Positions 47,212 to 56,438 of a DNA stretch of 64,000 bases are shown here, one piece after another. Under the pieces are notes generated by a model, which worked only from the letters and a program-made list of their open reading frames with translations, did not search any database and was not told the DNA's origin. The DNA comes from Roseobacter sp. (lineage in GTDB: Bacteria > Pseudomonadota > Alphaproteobacteria > Rhodobacterales > Rhodobacteraceae). A program made the translations under genes and the position numbers. Each line of letters opens with the position of its first letter. Within the stretch, counting starts at the first letter, position 1. The stretch spans positions 42,666 to 106,665 of the forward strand of contig JAGXGZ010000082.1 of assembly GCA_024636495.1 (NCBI GenBank), given 5' to 3'.

Positions 47212-48191
47212 CAGCGTGCCTCCGCCTTGTTGTTCAACAGGTGACCGAAATAAAGACATATACTGGCCGAAATCAGCAGGATCACGGCCTGCGCCGATCC
47301 GAACGGCGCGTCCATGTTCGATCCGCGGATGTTGGAATAAATCGCAACGGCCGTTGTTTGTTTATCGGGTGTGGCAAAGACGCTGACCGATACATAGCTG
47401 CCCAGCAAGAAGACGAACAACAGCAGCGTTGTGCCCAGCAGCGGCAGCCGGATAGAGGGCAGCGTAACGGTGCGCGTAACGGTCCATCGGCTGGCACCCA
47501 TGGTCCGCGCTGCCTCTGACAAGGACGGATCAAGGCGCGACAGGGCGGGATACAACAGGATGACGGCATAGGGCCATACAAGATAGCTCATCGTCAGGAT
47601 CGTCGCAAAGCTGGAGGGTTTGAATTTCACATTCCGCGGATTGGCAAGCCCCATATCGCGCAGGGTCTGGAACCAGCCCACATCCTTAAGCCATTGGGTC
47701 AGGCCCGTCACCTCGAACAGTTTGGGCAGGCCCGAGTTGTTGGACAGCAAAATGTCCCATCCCATAACGATAAAGACCTCTGACATCGACAGCGAGGCCA
47801 AGATGAATACCAGCCAGACTGCCTGTGTGCTGCGTCTAAGCCGGGTCAGAAGCAGGGTAAACGGCAGCGCCGTCAACACAGCCAGAACCGACGCAATGAT
47901 GGCGAAGTAAAACGAATACCCCAGTTGCTGAAGGTAAAGAAACGTCACTTCGTCGGGCCAAAGAAGGCCCACAAAAAACCGTTGGTAGTTCGCCAAGGTA
48001 AAGGCCCAGACCCATCCGGCGCCATCCACCTTCTGACCAAACGATATTACGATCACCAGAATAAAAGGGAGGATACAAAAGACGACCATGATCGTGGTCA
48101 GCACGCCGTAAAGCACGGCTTTGGCGTTAATACCCTTTGAACTATCCAAGCCTCTGTCGGCCCTCATGCCTATGTCATCGGCAATCGTCAT
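47211..48191 (-). CDS. ABC transporter permease, PotB type
   Basis: 326 residues with a 25-residue N-terminal tail and six helices; the EAA loop is SRLDPSLSEAARTMGASRWTVTRTVTLPSIR. It is the PotB counterpart and overlaps the upstream ATPase gene by four bases. Confidence 0.88.
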   Translation of the reverse strand: MTIADDIGMRADRGLDSSKGINAKAVLYGVLTTIMVVFCILPFILVIVISFGQKVDGAGWVWAFTLANYQRFFVGLLWPDEVTFLYLQQLGYSFYFAIIASVLAVLTALPFTLLLTRLRRSTQAVWLVFILASLSMSEVFIVMGWDILLSNNSGLPKLFEVTGLTQWLKDVGWFQTLRDMGLANPRNVKFKPSSFATILTMSYLVWPYAVILLYPALSRLDPSLSEAARTMGASRWTVTRTVTLPSIRLPLLGTTLLLFVFLLGSYVSVSVFATPDKQTTAVAIYSNIRGSNMDAPFGSAQAVILLISASICLYFGHLLNNKAEAR

Positions 48192-49234
48192 GCTGCCACA
48201 CGCGGATAAACCCGAAGTGCGCCAACGGGTAAATGCACAAGCGCCTTGTCACCGGCCACCCGTTGAACCCCATCCGTGCCGGCATATTCGACAATCAACG
48301 GGCCAATGTCCGACTTCAGATGATATTCTTTGACCGGGCCAAGATCGCGGACAAAGCTGATTTCGGCAGCAATGCAGTTTTGCCCCGGCTCGGTCACAAT
48401 GCAGGCGCTTTCGGGTCGGATCGCCAGACGTACGGGGCTGCCCGGTGCAAAATTGGCGGGAATGTCCACAGCGTGATTTCCAATCTTCACACCGCCCTTC
48501 TGGTAGACCCCATCAAAGAAGTTCGCCTTGCCGATAAAATCCGCAACAAAGGCATTGGCCGGTTTGTGGTAAATGTCCCGAGGTGGGGCGACCTGTTCGA
48601 CGCGTCCGTTAGACATGACCACGATGGTATCGGCCATTGTCATCGCCTCGCGCTGGTCGTGGGTGACGACGATGGTCGTGATTTTCAGCCGCTGCTGCAA
48701 CAGGCGCAATTCCACCTGCATTTCCTCGCGCAGCTTGGCGTCTAGTGCGGACATCGGCTCGTCCAGTAAAAACACTTTCGGCTCTTGGGCCAAGGCGCGC
48801 GCGATCGCGACGCGCTGCCGTTGCCCGCCAGACAGCTCTCCGATGCGCCGATCACCGAATCCGCTTAGCTGAACCGTTTCCAAAAGGCTCTGCGCCTTTT
48901 CCAGCGCGGCTGGCTTGGCCATTCCGCCGATGGTCAGCGAATAGGCGACATTCTCGCGGACGGTGTAGTGGGGAAACAGGGCAAAGCTTTGAAAAACCAT
49001 GCCGAATTTGCGCTTATGAGCCGGAAGGGCAGTGATGTCGGCATCACCCAGACGGATCGTGCCACGCGTCGGGTCTTCGAGGCCCGCAATCATCCGCAAC
49101 AACGTGGTCTTGCCGCAGCCCGACGGGCCCAGCAGCGCGGTCAATTGCCCCTCGGCAAAGGTCAGGTCGGTCGGTTCAACGGCACGGGTGCTTCCAAAAG
49201 ACTTGGAAACACCCGACAGGATCAGGTCAGGCAT
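48188..49234 (-). CDS. ABC transporter ATP-binding protein, PotA type
   Basis: 348 residues. Walker A GPSGCGKT, signature LSGGQRQR, Walker B VFLLDEPMSALD, H-loop VVTHDQ, and a C-terminal TOBE-like domain. Length and order match PotA/CysA-like ATPases for putrescine, spermidine or quaternary amine uptake. Seven bases separate it from the binding-protein gene. Confidence 0.9.
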   Translation of the reverse strand: MPDLILSGVSKSFGSTRAVEPTDLTFAEGQLTALLGPSGCGKTTLLRMIAGLEDPTRGTIRLGDADITALPAHKRKFGMVFQSFALFPHYTVRENVAYSLTIGGMAKPAALEKAQSLLETVQLSGFGDRRIGELSGGQRQRVAIARALAQEPKVFLLDEPMSALDAKLREEMQVELRLLQQRLKITTIVVTHDQREAMTMADTIVVMSNGRVEQVAPPRDIYHKPANAFVADFIGKANFFDGVYQKGGVKIGNHAVDIPANFAPGSPVRLAIRPESACIVTEPGQNCIAAEISFVRDLGPVKEYHLKSDIGPLIVEYAGTDGVQRVAGDKALVHLPVGALRVYPRVAA

Positions 49235-49240
49235 GACAGA

Positions 49241-50323
49241 TCAAGACTCTGCCAGCATCTTGTCCCAGCTTTCCTTGATGAAGGTCTCGTTATCAAGATA
49301 GGCCTCGTAGGCTGGCTTGATAGACGGCGAACCGGACACGAAGTTGAATTCGTCATCGGTCAGATCGGTCATCGCTTTGTCTACCAACGGCGCCGTGCCG
49401 ATCTTGCGGCTCATCAAGGCTTGGGTCGCAGGATCAGAGGAATAGTTCATGAATTCCGCCGCTTCCGCTGATTTTTCCGAGCCAGCGGTCAGGCACCACG
49501 ATCCATAATCTTGCAAATTGCCCTCTTTGGGGAAGGTCGCCTTGATCGGGAACCCGTCAGCGGCCATCAGGTTTGCCACATCCAGATAATATTGCCCGCC
49601 GATCACGTCGCCGTTTTTCATGCCCTGCTCCATCTGGCTTTCGGCGTTCCACCACAGCGTCACATTCGGCTTGAGTTCACGGACCTTGTCGAGGATCGCC
49701 AGAATCCCCTCGTTGGACATCATCGTTTCTTCGCCGTCAAAGAAGGTCGCCGCCGTGATGTCCAGCAAACCGTTTGAGTGGACATTGCTTAGACCCAACG
49801 AGGCTTCGAATTTGTCGGTGTCCCAGAAATCCGCCCAGCTTGCAGGGATATCGACCTGATTGGGGTTGACCACCATGGCCGAAAACCACGACATCGCGCC
49901 AACACCCTGCGGGCCTTCGGGGCCATCGAATACGAAATACCCGTCCAGATTTTCCGCCTTCGGAATGGCCGAAATGTTCAACGGTGCGATCAATCCGCCG
50001 ATGCGGCTGGCCTTGATCATCGAATCGCGACCGTAAAGCGAGATATCCGTGGGGATGCTGCCCGCTGGCACCGCTTGCTGCATCGTCACCAGCCAATCAG
50101 CCGAGTTGGGCTGTGTCACGCTTTCCACAGTAATCCCCGTCGCGGCGGTAAATTCGGGATAGACGAACTCTTTGAAGCTATTTTCGAAATAGCCCCCGTA
50201 AGAACCGACTTTCAAACTGCGGCTTTGCGCGATCAACGGTGTGCCAAGGGCTGCCCCTGCCACGGCAAGGCCACCGATGCTGGCCCCGGTCTTTAGTAAT
50301 GTGCGGCGATTGAAAGTTGTCAT
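49241..50323 (-). CDS. ABC transporter substrate-binding protein, PotD type
   Basis: 360 residues. A twin-arginine signal (NRRTLLKTGASIGGLAVAGAALG) leads a mature protein with the PotD/PotF start LKVGSYGGYFENSFKEFVYPEF. The family binds polyamines and other cationic amines; its company with hydrolases of the cluster makes guanidino compounds a fair guess. It is first in a six-gene operon that ends with the unknown protein at 45057, and diverges from the 2OG oxygenase. Confidence 0.88.
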   Translation of the reverse strand: MTTFNRRTLLKTGASIGGLAVAGAALGTPLIAQSRSLKVGSYGGYFENSFKEFVYPEFTAATGITVESVTQPNSADWLVTMQQAVPAGSIPTDISLYGRDSMIKASRIGGLIAPLNISAIPKAENLDGYFVFDGPEGPQGVGAMSWFSAMVVNPNQVDIPASWADFWDTDKFEASLGLSNVHSNGLLDITAATFFDGEETMMSNEGILAILDKVRELKPNVTLWWNAESQMEQGMKNGDVIGGQYYLDVANLMAADGFPIKATFPKEGNLQDYGSWCLTAGSEKSAEAAEFMNYSSDPATQALMSRKIGTAPLVDKAMTDLTDDEFNFVSGSPSIKPAYEAYLDNETFIKESWDKMLAES

Positions 50324-50604
50324 GTGTATCTCCCCAGATATTAATTGTTCATGCGGTCAGCATTTGCCATTTGGTGCCTTTTGTGAGTCCCATTCAGTCA
50401 CAACTCGCATTGCGGCGGCCAATGAATGTCGCGCAATAGTGAAGACGCACAACAATCCGGCGCAAAATCAGGCATCTTGGCTTTGGTGTGCCAAAGTTTT
50501 TAGCCAAGCGTGAAAATGCCCTCTGTGCGCTTGGCTCTTGCTTGCGTGATAATAGGGTTCTGGCCCAGCGTGATCCCAACAGAGGACTTCAAAGGGCAAA
50601 TACC

Positions 50605-51678
50605 ATGAAACAGATTGACCACGACCAGCGCGCGCTCAAGATCGAACAGGCTCAATTGCCGGTCATTGATCTGTCAGGGCTGATGACGGATGATCCCGAG
50701 GCCAAGAAAGCCGTCGCCACCGCTTTGGGTGATGCGGCACGCACGTCGGGCTTCTTCTATATTACCAACCACGGTGTCCCGGAAAGCCTGATCAAAGACC
50801 TTTTCGCGGCCTCCAAAGAGTTTCACGAAAGGCCGCGCCGCTTCAAAATGAAATACTGGTCCGGCTTCACGACCCACCATCGCGGCTATGTCCCTTTGGA
50901 GGAAAACGGCGCTTCCTTTCCCGCCCGGATCAACTTTAACGAAGCTTGGGATATGTCCTTTGAGGCGCCCGCCGATCACCCCGATTATCTGGCCGACTGG
51001 CGCATGACAGGCCCGAACATTTGGCCCGATATCCCCGGCTGGAAGGACACCGTTTCGACCTATTACGACGCTGTGTTTTCCCTTGGTCTGAAACTGCTGG
51101 ACGCGCTGGCGCTTGAGCTTGGGGTCGATGCATCGGAGCTGACCAGGCATATCAACAACCCGACTTCGCAGCTGCGGATGCTGCGCTATATCGAGAACGA
51201 CTTGCCCGCGACCAAGGATTTCGTCGGCATCGACGCGCATTCCGATTTCGAGTGTTTCACGATTTTGCTGCAAGGCGCGCCCGGTTTGCAGGTGATGAAC
51301 GCCGACGACATCTGGATCGAGGCGCAGCCCATCGAGGGCTGTTTTATCGTCAACATCGGCGACATCTTCGAGACATGGTCCGGCGGGCAGTTCAAATCCA
51401 CCCAACACCGTGTGAACAACATCGGGACGGAACGTTATTCCTTCCCGCTGTTCTTCGGCCTTGATTATCACGCCGTCGTGGAACCACTTGAGAAATTCCG
51501 CACGCCCGAGACGATTGCAAAATATCCGCCGATCAAAGCGGGCGATCACCTGATGCGCATGTCCGTCAACGCGTTCCGCTACATGGCTGACGCACGCGCC
51601 AAGGGTGATCTGGTGCTTGAGTTCGACGTGCCCGAAGAAAACCCCTTCAAACGCGAAGCCCGGACAGCAGCGGAATGA
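50605..51678 (+). CDS. 2-oxoglutarate/Fe(II)-dependent oxygenase (isopenicillin N synthase family)
   Basis: 357 residues from the ATG at 50605 (AGGGCAA upstream). DIOX_N-type start (LPVIDLSGL, GFFYITNHGVP), iron triad H212-D214-H268 (DAHSDFE, STQHRV) and the 2-oxoglutarate-binding R277-x-S279. The family oxidises small molecules. In a guanidine cluster an attractive role is hydroxylation of a guanidino amino acid so that it breaks down to guanidine, as plant homoarginine 6-hydroxylases do, but no residue proves this. It overlaps the next gene by ATGA and shares its control region with the PotD-type gene. Confidence 0.85.
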   Translation: MKQIDHDQRALKIEQAQLPVIDLSGLMTDDPEAKKAVATALGDAARTSGFFYITNHGVPESLIKDLFAASKEFHERPRRFKMKYWSGFTTHHRGYVPLEENGASFPARINFNEAWDMSFEAPADHPDYLADWRMTGPNIWPDIPGWKDTVSTYYDAVFSLGLKLLDALALELGVDASELTRHINNPTSQLRMLRYIENDLPATKDFVGIDAHSDFECFTILLQGAPGLQVMNADDIWIEAQPIEGCFIVNIGDIFETWSGGQFKSTQHRVNNIGTERYSFPLFFGLDYHAVVEPLEKFRTPETIAKYPPIKAGDHLMRMSVNAFRYMADARAKGDLVLEFDVPEENPFKREARTAAE

Positions 51679-52130
51679 AACCGCATCCGGATTTCGAGGT
51701 GCTGGATATGCCCAAGGCTATGACCTTGGGCACCTATCACTTGGGCATGTTGACCGGCGCGAATGTCGAGGAGGATTTCGATGCCGTCATCCAATCTACA
51801 CCTGTATTGCAGGGTTTATTCGGCGACGCATGGCCCGAGGGTCTTACCCTTGAGGAGAACCTGACCGACCTGCACTGGCATCACCGCGAATTTACCTCCA
51901 AACGGTCTTTCGCATGGATCATCCGCGATACGGCGGGCACCTATCTGGGCTGCGCCTATCTGTACCCCGCCATCGGTAAACGTGGTGCGGGCGACGCCGT
52001 CTACTGGATGACCGATACACCTGACCGGCTGGCGCATCTTGCCACGTTCGGCACACTTTATGAGGATTGGCTGAAAGGCCTCCTGTCGCCTTCCTATGCC
52101 CTGGATGTCACGAACAACGGATCAGCGTAG
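51675..52130 (+). CDS. GNAT-like acetyltransferase family protein
   Basis: 151 residues, translation-coupled to the oxygenase (ATGA). The pattern LTLEENLTDLHWHHREFTSKRSFAWIIRDTAGTYLGCAYLYPA, then AVYWMTDT, resembles small GNAT-like proteins, but the acetyl-CoA P-loop (RGxGxG) is not clear, so an enzymatic role is uncertain. Fixed pairing with the oxygenase suggests action on the same substrate or product. It ends at 52130 and converges with the carboxylase gene. Confidence 0.6.
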   Translation: MKPHPDFEVLDMPKAMTLGTYHLGMLTGANVEEDFDAVIQSTPVLQGLFGDAWPEGLTLEENLTDLHWHHREFTSKRSFAWIIRDTAGTYLGCAYLYPAIGKRGAGDAVYWMTDTPDRLAHLATFGTLYEDWLKGLLSPSYALDVTNNGSA

Positions 52131-52210
52131 GATCAGCGTACAAAAAGTTGCCGTCGTTCATGGCTTCATGCTTTGAGATAAAGAGTATTTTAGCCTATTG
52201 CTCTTAGCTT

Positions 52211-52245
52211 GAAGTGCTGCGCCCCTGTCGGGTCCGCTGCACTTC
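52211..52245. terminator. Bidirectional hairpin between oxygenase and guanidine operons
   Basis: GAAGTGC...GCACTTC arms (52211-52217 and 52239-52245) with partly paired inner GCGCCCC/GGGTCCGC form a strong hairpin in the convergent gap. Confidence 0.5.
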
Positions 52246-52312
52246 ATGCGTTCAATTGCCCCAAAAGCACCGCCCCAAATCATTCGGAAACGCGCCTAGG
52301 TCTTGCCGAGGA

Positions 52313-55300
52313 TCAGGCACGATCCTTCACCTCAATCAACGCCACAACCTGACCCAATTGCAGGGCCTGTCCGGGCGTCGCGCGAAGTTCACTGATGCGG
52401 CCTGAACACGGGGCTTCGACGACCATTTCCATCTTCATGGATTCGACAATCGCGATCGTCTGACCTGCTTCAACCACGTCACCGGGTGCTACCGTGATTT
52501 TCCACAAGCTACCGGGCACAGGGCTTTCAACCCCCATGAAGCCGTCGGGAATGTCCTCGGCCCTGTCGGCGTCCGGAACACTATGATCAGGGGCGAAACT
52601 GTCCAAACCCTGCTCTTTCCAGCGCTGGCGTTCCGCCTCAAAGGCCTGTTGCTGCGTCGTCTTGAACCGCGATATATCTGCCGCCTCGCGCGTAAAAGCC
52701 TGTTTGTGATCGGCCCATCGCAGCGTCGTCTCTTCGATTTTGATGGGGTATTCGCCGTGAGGAAAGGCCAGCCGCGCCTCGGTCAACTCCTCATGCGACA
52801 CGGGGAAAAAGCGGATCTGGTCGAAGAAATCCAACAGCCAAGGCTGTTTTGCGAACGCCTGCGTGCGCCGCCATGTGTTCCAGACTTGAATGGTGCGCCC
52901 GACCAGCTGATAGCCCCCCGGCCCCTCCATCCCGTAGATGCACATATAGGCACCGCCGATACCGACTGCGTTCTCAGGCGTCCATGTGCGGGCCGGGTTG
53001 TATTTCGTGGTCACCAAGCGGTGGCGCGGATCAATCGGCGTCGCGACCGGCGCACCCAGATAGACATCACCCAGACCCAGCACAAGATAGCTGGCGTCAT
53101 AGACGATTTTCTTGACAGCTTCTTCATCCGCCAGCCCGTTGATCCGCCGGATAAACTCGATGTTCGAAGGACACCACGGCGCGTCCGGTCGCACGAGTTC
53201 TTGATACTTGCGCATCGCCAATTCGGCCTGCTCGTCCCCCCAGGACAGCGGCAGATGCACAATCCGCGACGGTACGGTGATCTCTTCGGCGGGGGGCAAT
53301 GCGGCCTCGATGTCCTGCAACAAGCCCAGCAATTTTGCGCGCGGCAGTTTGGTGCTGTCGTAGTGGATTTGCAGCGACCGGATGCCGGGGGTCAGATCAA
53401 TCACCGGCAGTTTCGCTTCCTGCACCGCCTGCATCAGCAGATGCACGCGCAGGCGCAATTCGATATCCAGCGTCATGTCGCCATATTCAACCAACAGATT
53501 ATCGTCACCCTGACGGCGGTAAACCACCGGCACAGGGCCACTGTCATTCCATCCCAAAACGGCAGAACCCGAAGCGTGGAAAGCAGGTGCCATGACAGGA
53601 TCATCGGCGCGCGCCACAGGTACAAATCGGATGGTATCTCCGGGCCGGAACTGGCCCATCTTCCAACGGTCTTCACTGGTAATCACAGCAGGGCTGACAA
53701 AACCCCCAAGGCTTGGCCCGTCCGGCCCCAGAATGATCGGCATGTCGCCGGTAAAATCAATCGCCCCCACGGCATAGGCGTTGTCATGCAGGTTTGACGG
53801 ATGCAGCCCCGCTTCGCCACCGTCGCTGCGCGCCCATTCGGGCGCTGGCCCAATCAGACGCACGCCCGTGCGGTCAGAGTTGAAATGCACCTTATAGTCG
53901 GTGGCAAACAGCGTTTCGATATCGCTGTCCAAAAAGAAATCCGGCGCGCCGTGGGGGCCATAAAGGACCGAAACCTCCCATGTATTTGTCAGCGCGACAG
54001 GCTCAAGCGGTTGCGGTGGGGTGCAGGGTGCCGCACCGATGTGCAGTACATCCCCAGTCTTGAGCGTACCCATGGCGTGACCGCCGAACTGGCCCAGACC
54101 AAAGCAAGCGCGTGAGCCCAGAACCTCGGCCGCGTCAAACCCGCCTGCAACGGCCAGATAGCTACGCTGCCCCGGCCCCTCGATCTTGCCGATCCGCAGC
54201 GTCGCGCCTTCGGGGATGTCAAGGACAGGCCCTTCGACCAGCTCATCGTTCAGATGCAGCGTCATGCGTGCCCCGGTCAGTGCGATGCGCGCTGCACTGA
54301 GAAACCGCAGCGTCGGCCCCATCATCGTCAGCTCAAGCGCTGCCGTGTCTGGGTCATTGCCCAACAAGCGGTTGGCATTGCGGAACGACACGGCATCCAT
54401 AGGCCCCGAGGGCGGCACGCCGACGTGCCACAGGCCCAAACGCCCAGGCAATTCTTGCAGGCTGGATTGCGGCCCCGGTGCCACGACTTCAATGCAACTG
54501 GCGGTATAGGCAAAGCTGTTGAGCGCCGTCGTCGTCACCTTGCCCGACGCGAAAACCTCGGAGGCGGCGATGGCGCGCAGATAGCCCAGATTGGTCTCGA
54601 TCCCTGTCAGGGTTGTGGCGGCCAATGCGTCCTTGAGCGCTGCAATAGCGGCCCCTCGATCCGCGCCAGTAACGATGATCTTGGCCAACATCGGATCATA
54701 AAACGGGCTGACATCTGTTCCGGTCTCGACCCACGTATCAATGCGCGCATTACCCGGAAAATCTACATAGGTCAGCCGCCCCGACGCAGGACGGAACCCC
54801 GCATGCGGCACCTCGGCGTAAACCCGAACCTCGATTGCGGCCCCTTTCGGAACAAGGGGTGCGTCAGGCAAAACGCCCTCGCCCGCGGCTTGGCGGATCA
54901 TCCATTCCACCAGATCAATGCCGAAAACCGCCTCTGTGACAGGGTGTTCGACCTGCAACCGCGTGTTGACCTCAAGAAAATAGAACTCTTCGCGCAACGG
55001 GTCATAGATGAATTCAACCGTTCCCGCCGAGGCATAGGACACGGATGTACAAAGCGCCGTCGCCGCCTGATGCAAGGCTTGCCGGACCGCGTCGGGCAAC
55101 AGGGGTGCCGGTGTTTCCTCGACCACCTTTTGATTGCGCCGCTGCAAGGAACAATCCCTTTCACCAAGCGCGATCACCCGCCCTGCCCCGTCGCCAAAGA
55201 TTTGCACTTCAACATGGCGTGCATCCGCGACGAAACGCTCAAGAAACACCCTCGCATCGCCGAAACTTGCCGTGGCCGTGCGCCCAACGCTTTCGAATGC

Positions 55301-55834
55301 CGCCCGCAGCGCGCTTTCATCGGCGCAAAGCTGCATCCCGATGCCACCACCCCCCGCCGTGCTTTTGAGCATCACAGGATAGCCTATACGGGCCGCTTCC
55401 TGCACGGCCTCTTGGGCCGTGTCCAACAGGTCAGACCCGGGTAACAAGGGCACGCCCGCCGCCAGCGCCAGTTCGCGAGCGGTGTGCTTCATGCCGAAAT
55501 CCCGCAGATGATCGGGATTTGGCCCTATAAAGGTGATGCCCGCCTCGGCCAGGCGCATGGCAAAGCCCACGTTCTCGGACAAAAATCCGTAGCCCGGATG
55601 CACCGCCTGCGCGCCGGTTTGCTGGCAGGCGGCAATCACCGCCTCCACATCCAAATAGCTTTGCGCGGCGGGCGCAGGCCCTATACGTACGGCCTCGTCC
55701 GCCAAACGCACGGCAGGCGAAAACCGATCTGCATCCGAATAGACCGCGACAGACGCAATCCCCATTTTGCGCAGCGTTTTGATTACGCGCACAGCGATTT
55801 CGCCACGATTGGCGACAAGTACCTTGGTAAACAT
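52313..55834 (-). CDS. uca: Biotin-dependent urea/guanidine carboxylase
   Basis: 1173 residues. Domains: biotin carboxylase at about 1-450 (AVHPGYGFLSENVGFAMRLAEAG, GGGGIGMQL ATP loop, EVNTRLQVEH), then the two allophanate-hydrolase-like halves (KipA/KipI type, about 470-1000) that form the carboxyltransferase (SNIEFIRRINGL, GDVYLGAPVATPIDPRHRLVTTKYNP), and a biotinyl domain with K1134 in VESMKMEMV. It carboxylates urea, or guanidine in the subgroup found with DUF1989 proteins. The riboswitch and the two DUF1989 genes of this operon favour guanidine. No allophanate hydrolase domain is fused; AtzF is separate. Confidence 0.88.
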   Translation of the reverse strand: MFTKVLVANRGEIAVRVIKTLRKMGIASVAVYSDADRFSPAVRLADEAVRIGPAPAAQSYLDVEAVIAACQQTGAQAVHPGYGFLSENVGFAMRLAEAGITFIGPNPDHLRDFGMKHTARELALAAGVPLLPGSDLLDTAQEAVQEAARIGYPVMLKSTAGGGGIGMQLCADESALRAAFESVGRTATASFGDARVFLERFVADARHVEVQIFGDGAGRVIALGERDCSLQRRNQKVVEETPAPLLPDAVRQALHQAATALCTSVSYASAGTVEFIYDPLREEFYFLEVNTRLQVEHPVTEAVFGIDLVEWMIRQAAGEGVLPDAPLVPKGAAIEVRVYAEVPHAGFRPASGRLTYVDFPGNARIDTWVETGTDVSPFYDPMLAKIIVTGADRGAAIAALKDALAATTLTGIETNLGYLRAIAASEVFASGKVTTTALNSFAYTASCIEVVAPGPQSSLQELPGRLGLWHVGVPPSGPMDAVSFRNANRLLGNDPDTAALELTMMGPTLRFLSAARIALTGARMTLHLNDELVEGPVLDIPEGATLRIGKIEGPGQRSYLAVAGGFDAAEVLGSRACFGLGQFGGHAMGTLKTGDVLHIGAAPCTPPQPLEPVALTNTWEVSVLYGPHGAPDFFLDSDIETLFATDYKVHFNSDRTGVRLIGPAPEWARSDGGEAGLHPSNLHDNAYAVGAIDFTGDMPIILGPDGPSLGGFVSPAVITSEDRWKMGQFRPGDTIRFVPVARADDPVMAPAFHASGSAVLGWNDSGPVPVVYRRQGDDNLLVEYGDMTLDIELRLRVHLLMQAVQEAKLPVIDLTPGIRSLQIHYDSTKLPRAKLLGLLQDIEAALPPAEEITVPSRIVHLPLSWGDEQAELAMRKYQELVRPDAPWCPSNIEFIRRINGLADEEAVKKIVYDASYLVLGLGDVYLGAPVATPIDPRHRLVTTKYNPARTWTPENAVGIGGAYMCIYGMEGPGGYQLVGRTIQVWNTWRRTQAFAKQPWLLDFFDQIRFFPVSHEELTEARLAFPHGEYPIKIEETTLRWADHKQAFTREAADISRFKTTQQQAFEAERQRWKEQGLDSFAPDHSVPDADRAEDIPDGFMGVESPVPGSLWKITVAPGDVVEAGQTIAIVESMKMEMVVEAPCSGRISELRATPGQALQLGQVVALIEVKDRA

Positions 55835-55837
55835 ATT

Positions 55838-56434
55838 CTAGCCTTTGATCACAACACGGATCGGCGTCGGGTCGAAGCCGTTGCAGGGGTTGTTGATCTG
55901 CGGACAGTTCGAAATCACGCACAGCACGTCCATTTCCGCCACCATTTCAACGTGATCACCGGGGGCGGAAATGCCGTCATCCACCGTCATCGCCCCATTG
56001 GCGCTGATCGGCACGTTCATGAAGAAATTGATGTTGGCGACGATGTCCCGCTTGGTCATGCCATGACGGCCCAGCTCGAGAATGAAATTCTCGCGGCAGG
56101 CGTGTTGGTACAGCGTATCATGCCCAAAGCGCACTGTGTTGCTTTCACACGAACAACACCCCGCCGAGGTGTCATGCCGACCGGACGTATCGGCCGTCAC
56201 GCTCAGCATCACACGCCCCTCGGACGACATGATCTGACTTCCCGTGGTGATATAGGCACTGCCTTGGGTGCGCAGCGTGTCCTGACTTGAGTAGCGTTCT
56301 GTAAAGTCGTCCGCACAGTAGAAAATCGTGTCGATGGCTTGCTGGCCATAGGTGTCCTCGATGCGGATCGTCTGGCCTTTTTTCACGATGCCCGACCATG
56401 GTTTCTGGGCGGGGATGTCGAATGTCTTTTCCAT
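55838..56434 (-). CDS. Carboxyguanidine deiminase subunit, DUF1989 (urea carboxylase-associated protein 2)
   Basis: 198 residues from the ATG at 56434, preceded by AGAGGG. DUF1989 features: GIVKKGQTIRIEDTYGQQAIDTIFY, then GRVMLSVTADTSGRHDTSAGCCSCES and NINFFMNVPISANG, with Cys and His residues that could bind zinc. Proteins of this kind, formerly only 'urea carboxylase-associated', form with a paralogue the enzyme that turns carboxyguanidine into allophanate. The start lies 4 bases after the stop of its partner. Confidence 0.87.
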   Translation of the reverse strand: MEKTFDIPAQKPWSGIVKKGQTIRIEDTYGQQAIDTIFYCADDFTERYSSQDTLRTQGSAYITTGSQIMSSEGRVMLSVTADTSGRHDTSAGCCSCESNTVRFGHDTLYQHACRENFILELGRHGMTKRDIVANINFFMNVPISANGAMTVDDGISAPGDHVEMVAEMDVLCVISNCPQINNPCNGFDPTPIRVVIKG

Positions 56435-56438
56435 GCGT

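Noticed and set aside
50324..50604. Second guanidine riboswitch upstream of the PotD-type operon or the oxygenase
   Set aside because: No CTAGGGTTCCG-like or GGACAAAAGCC-like segments are present on either strand; only 60064-60180 fits.
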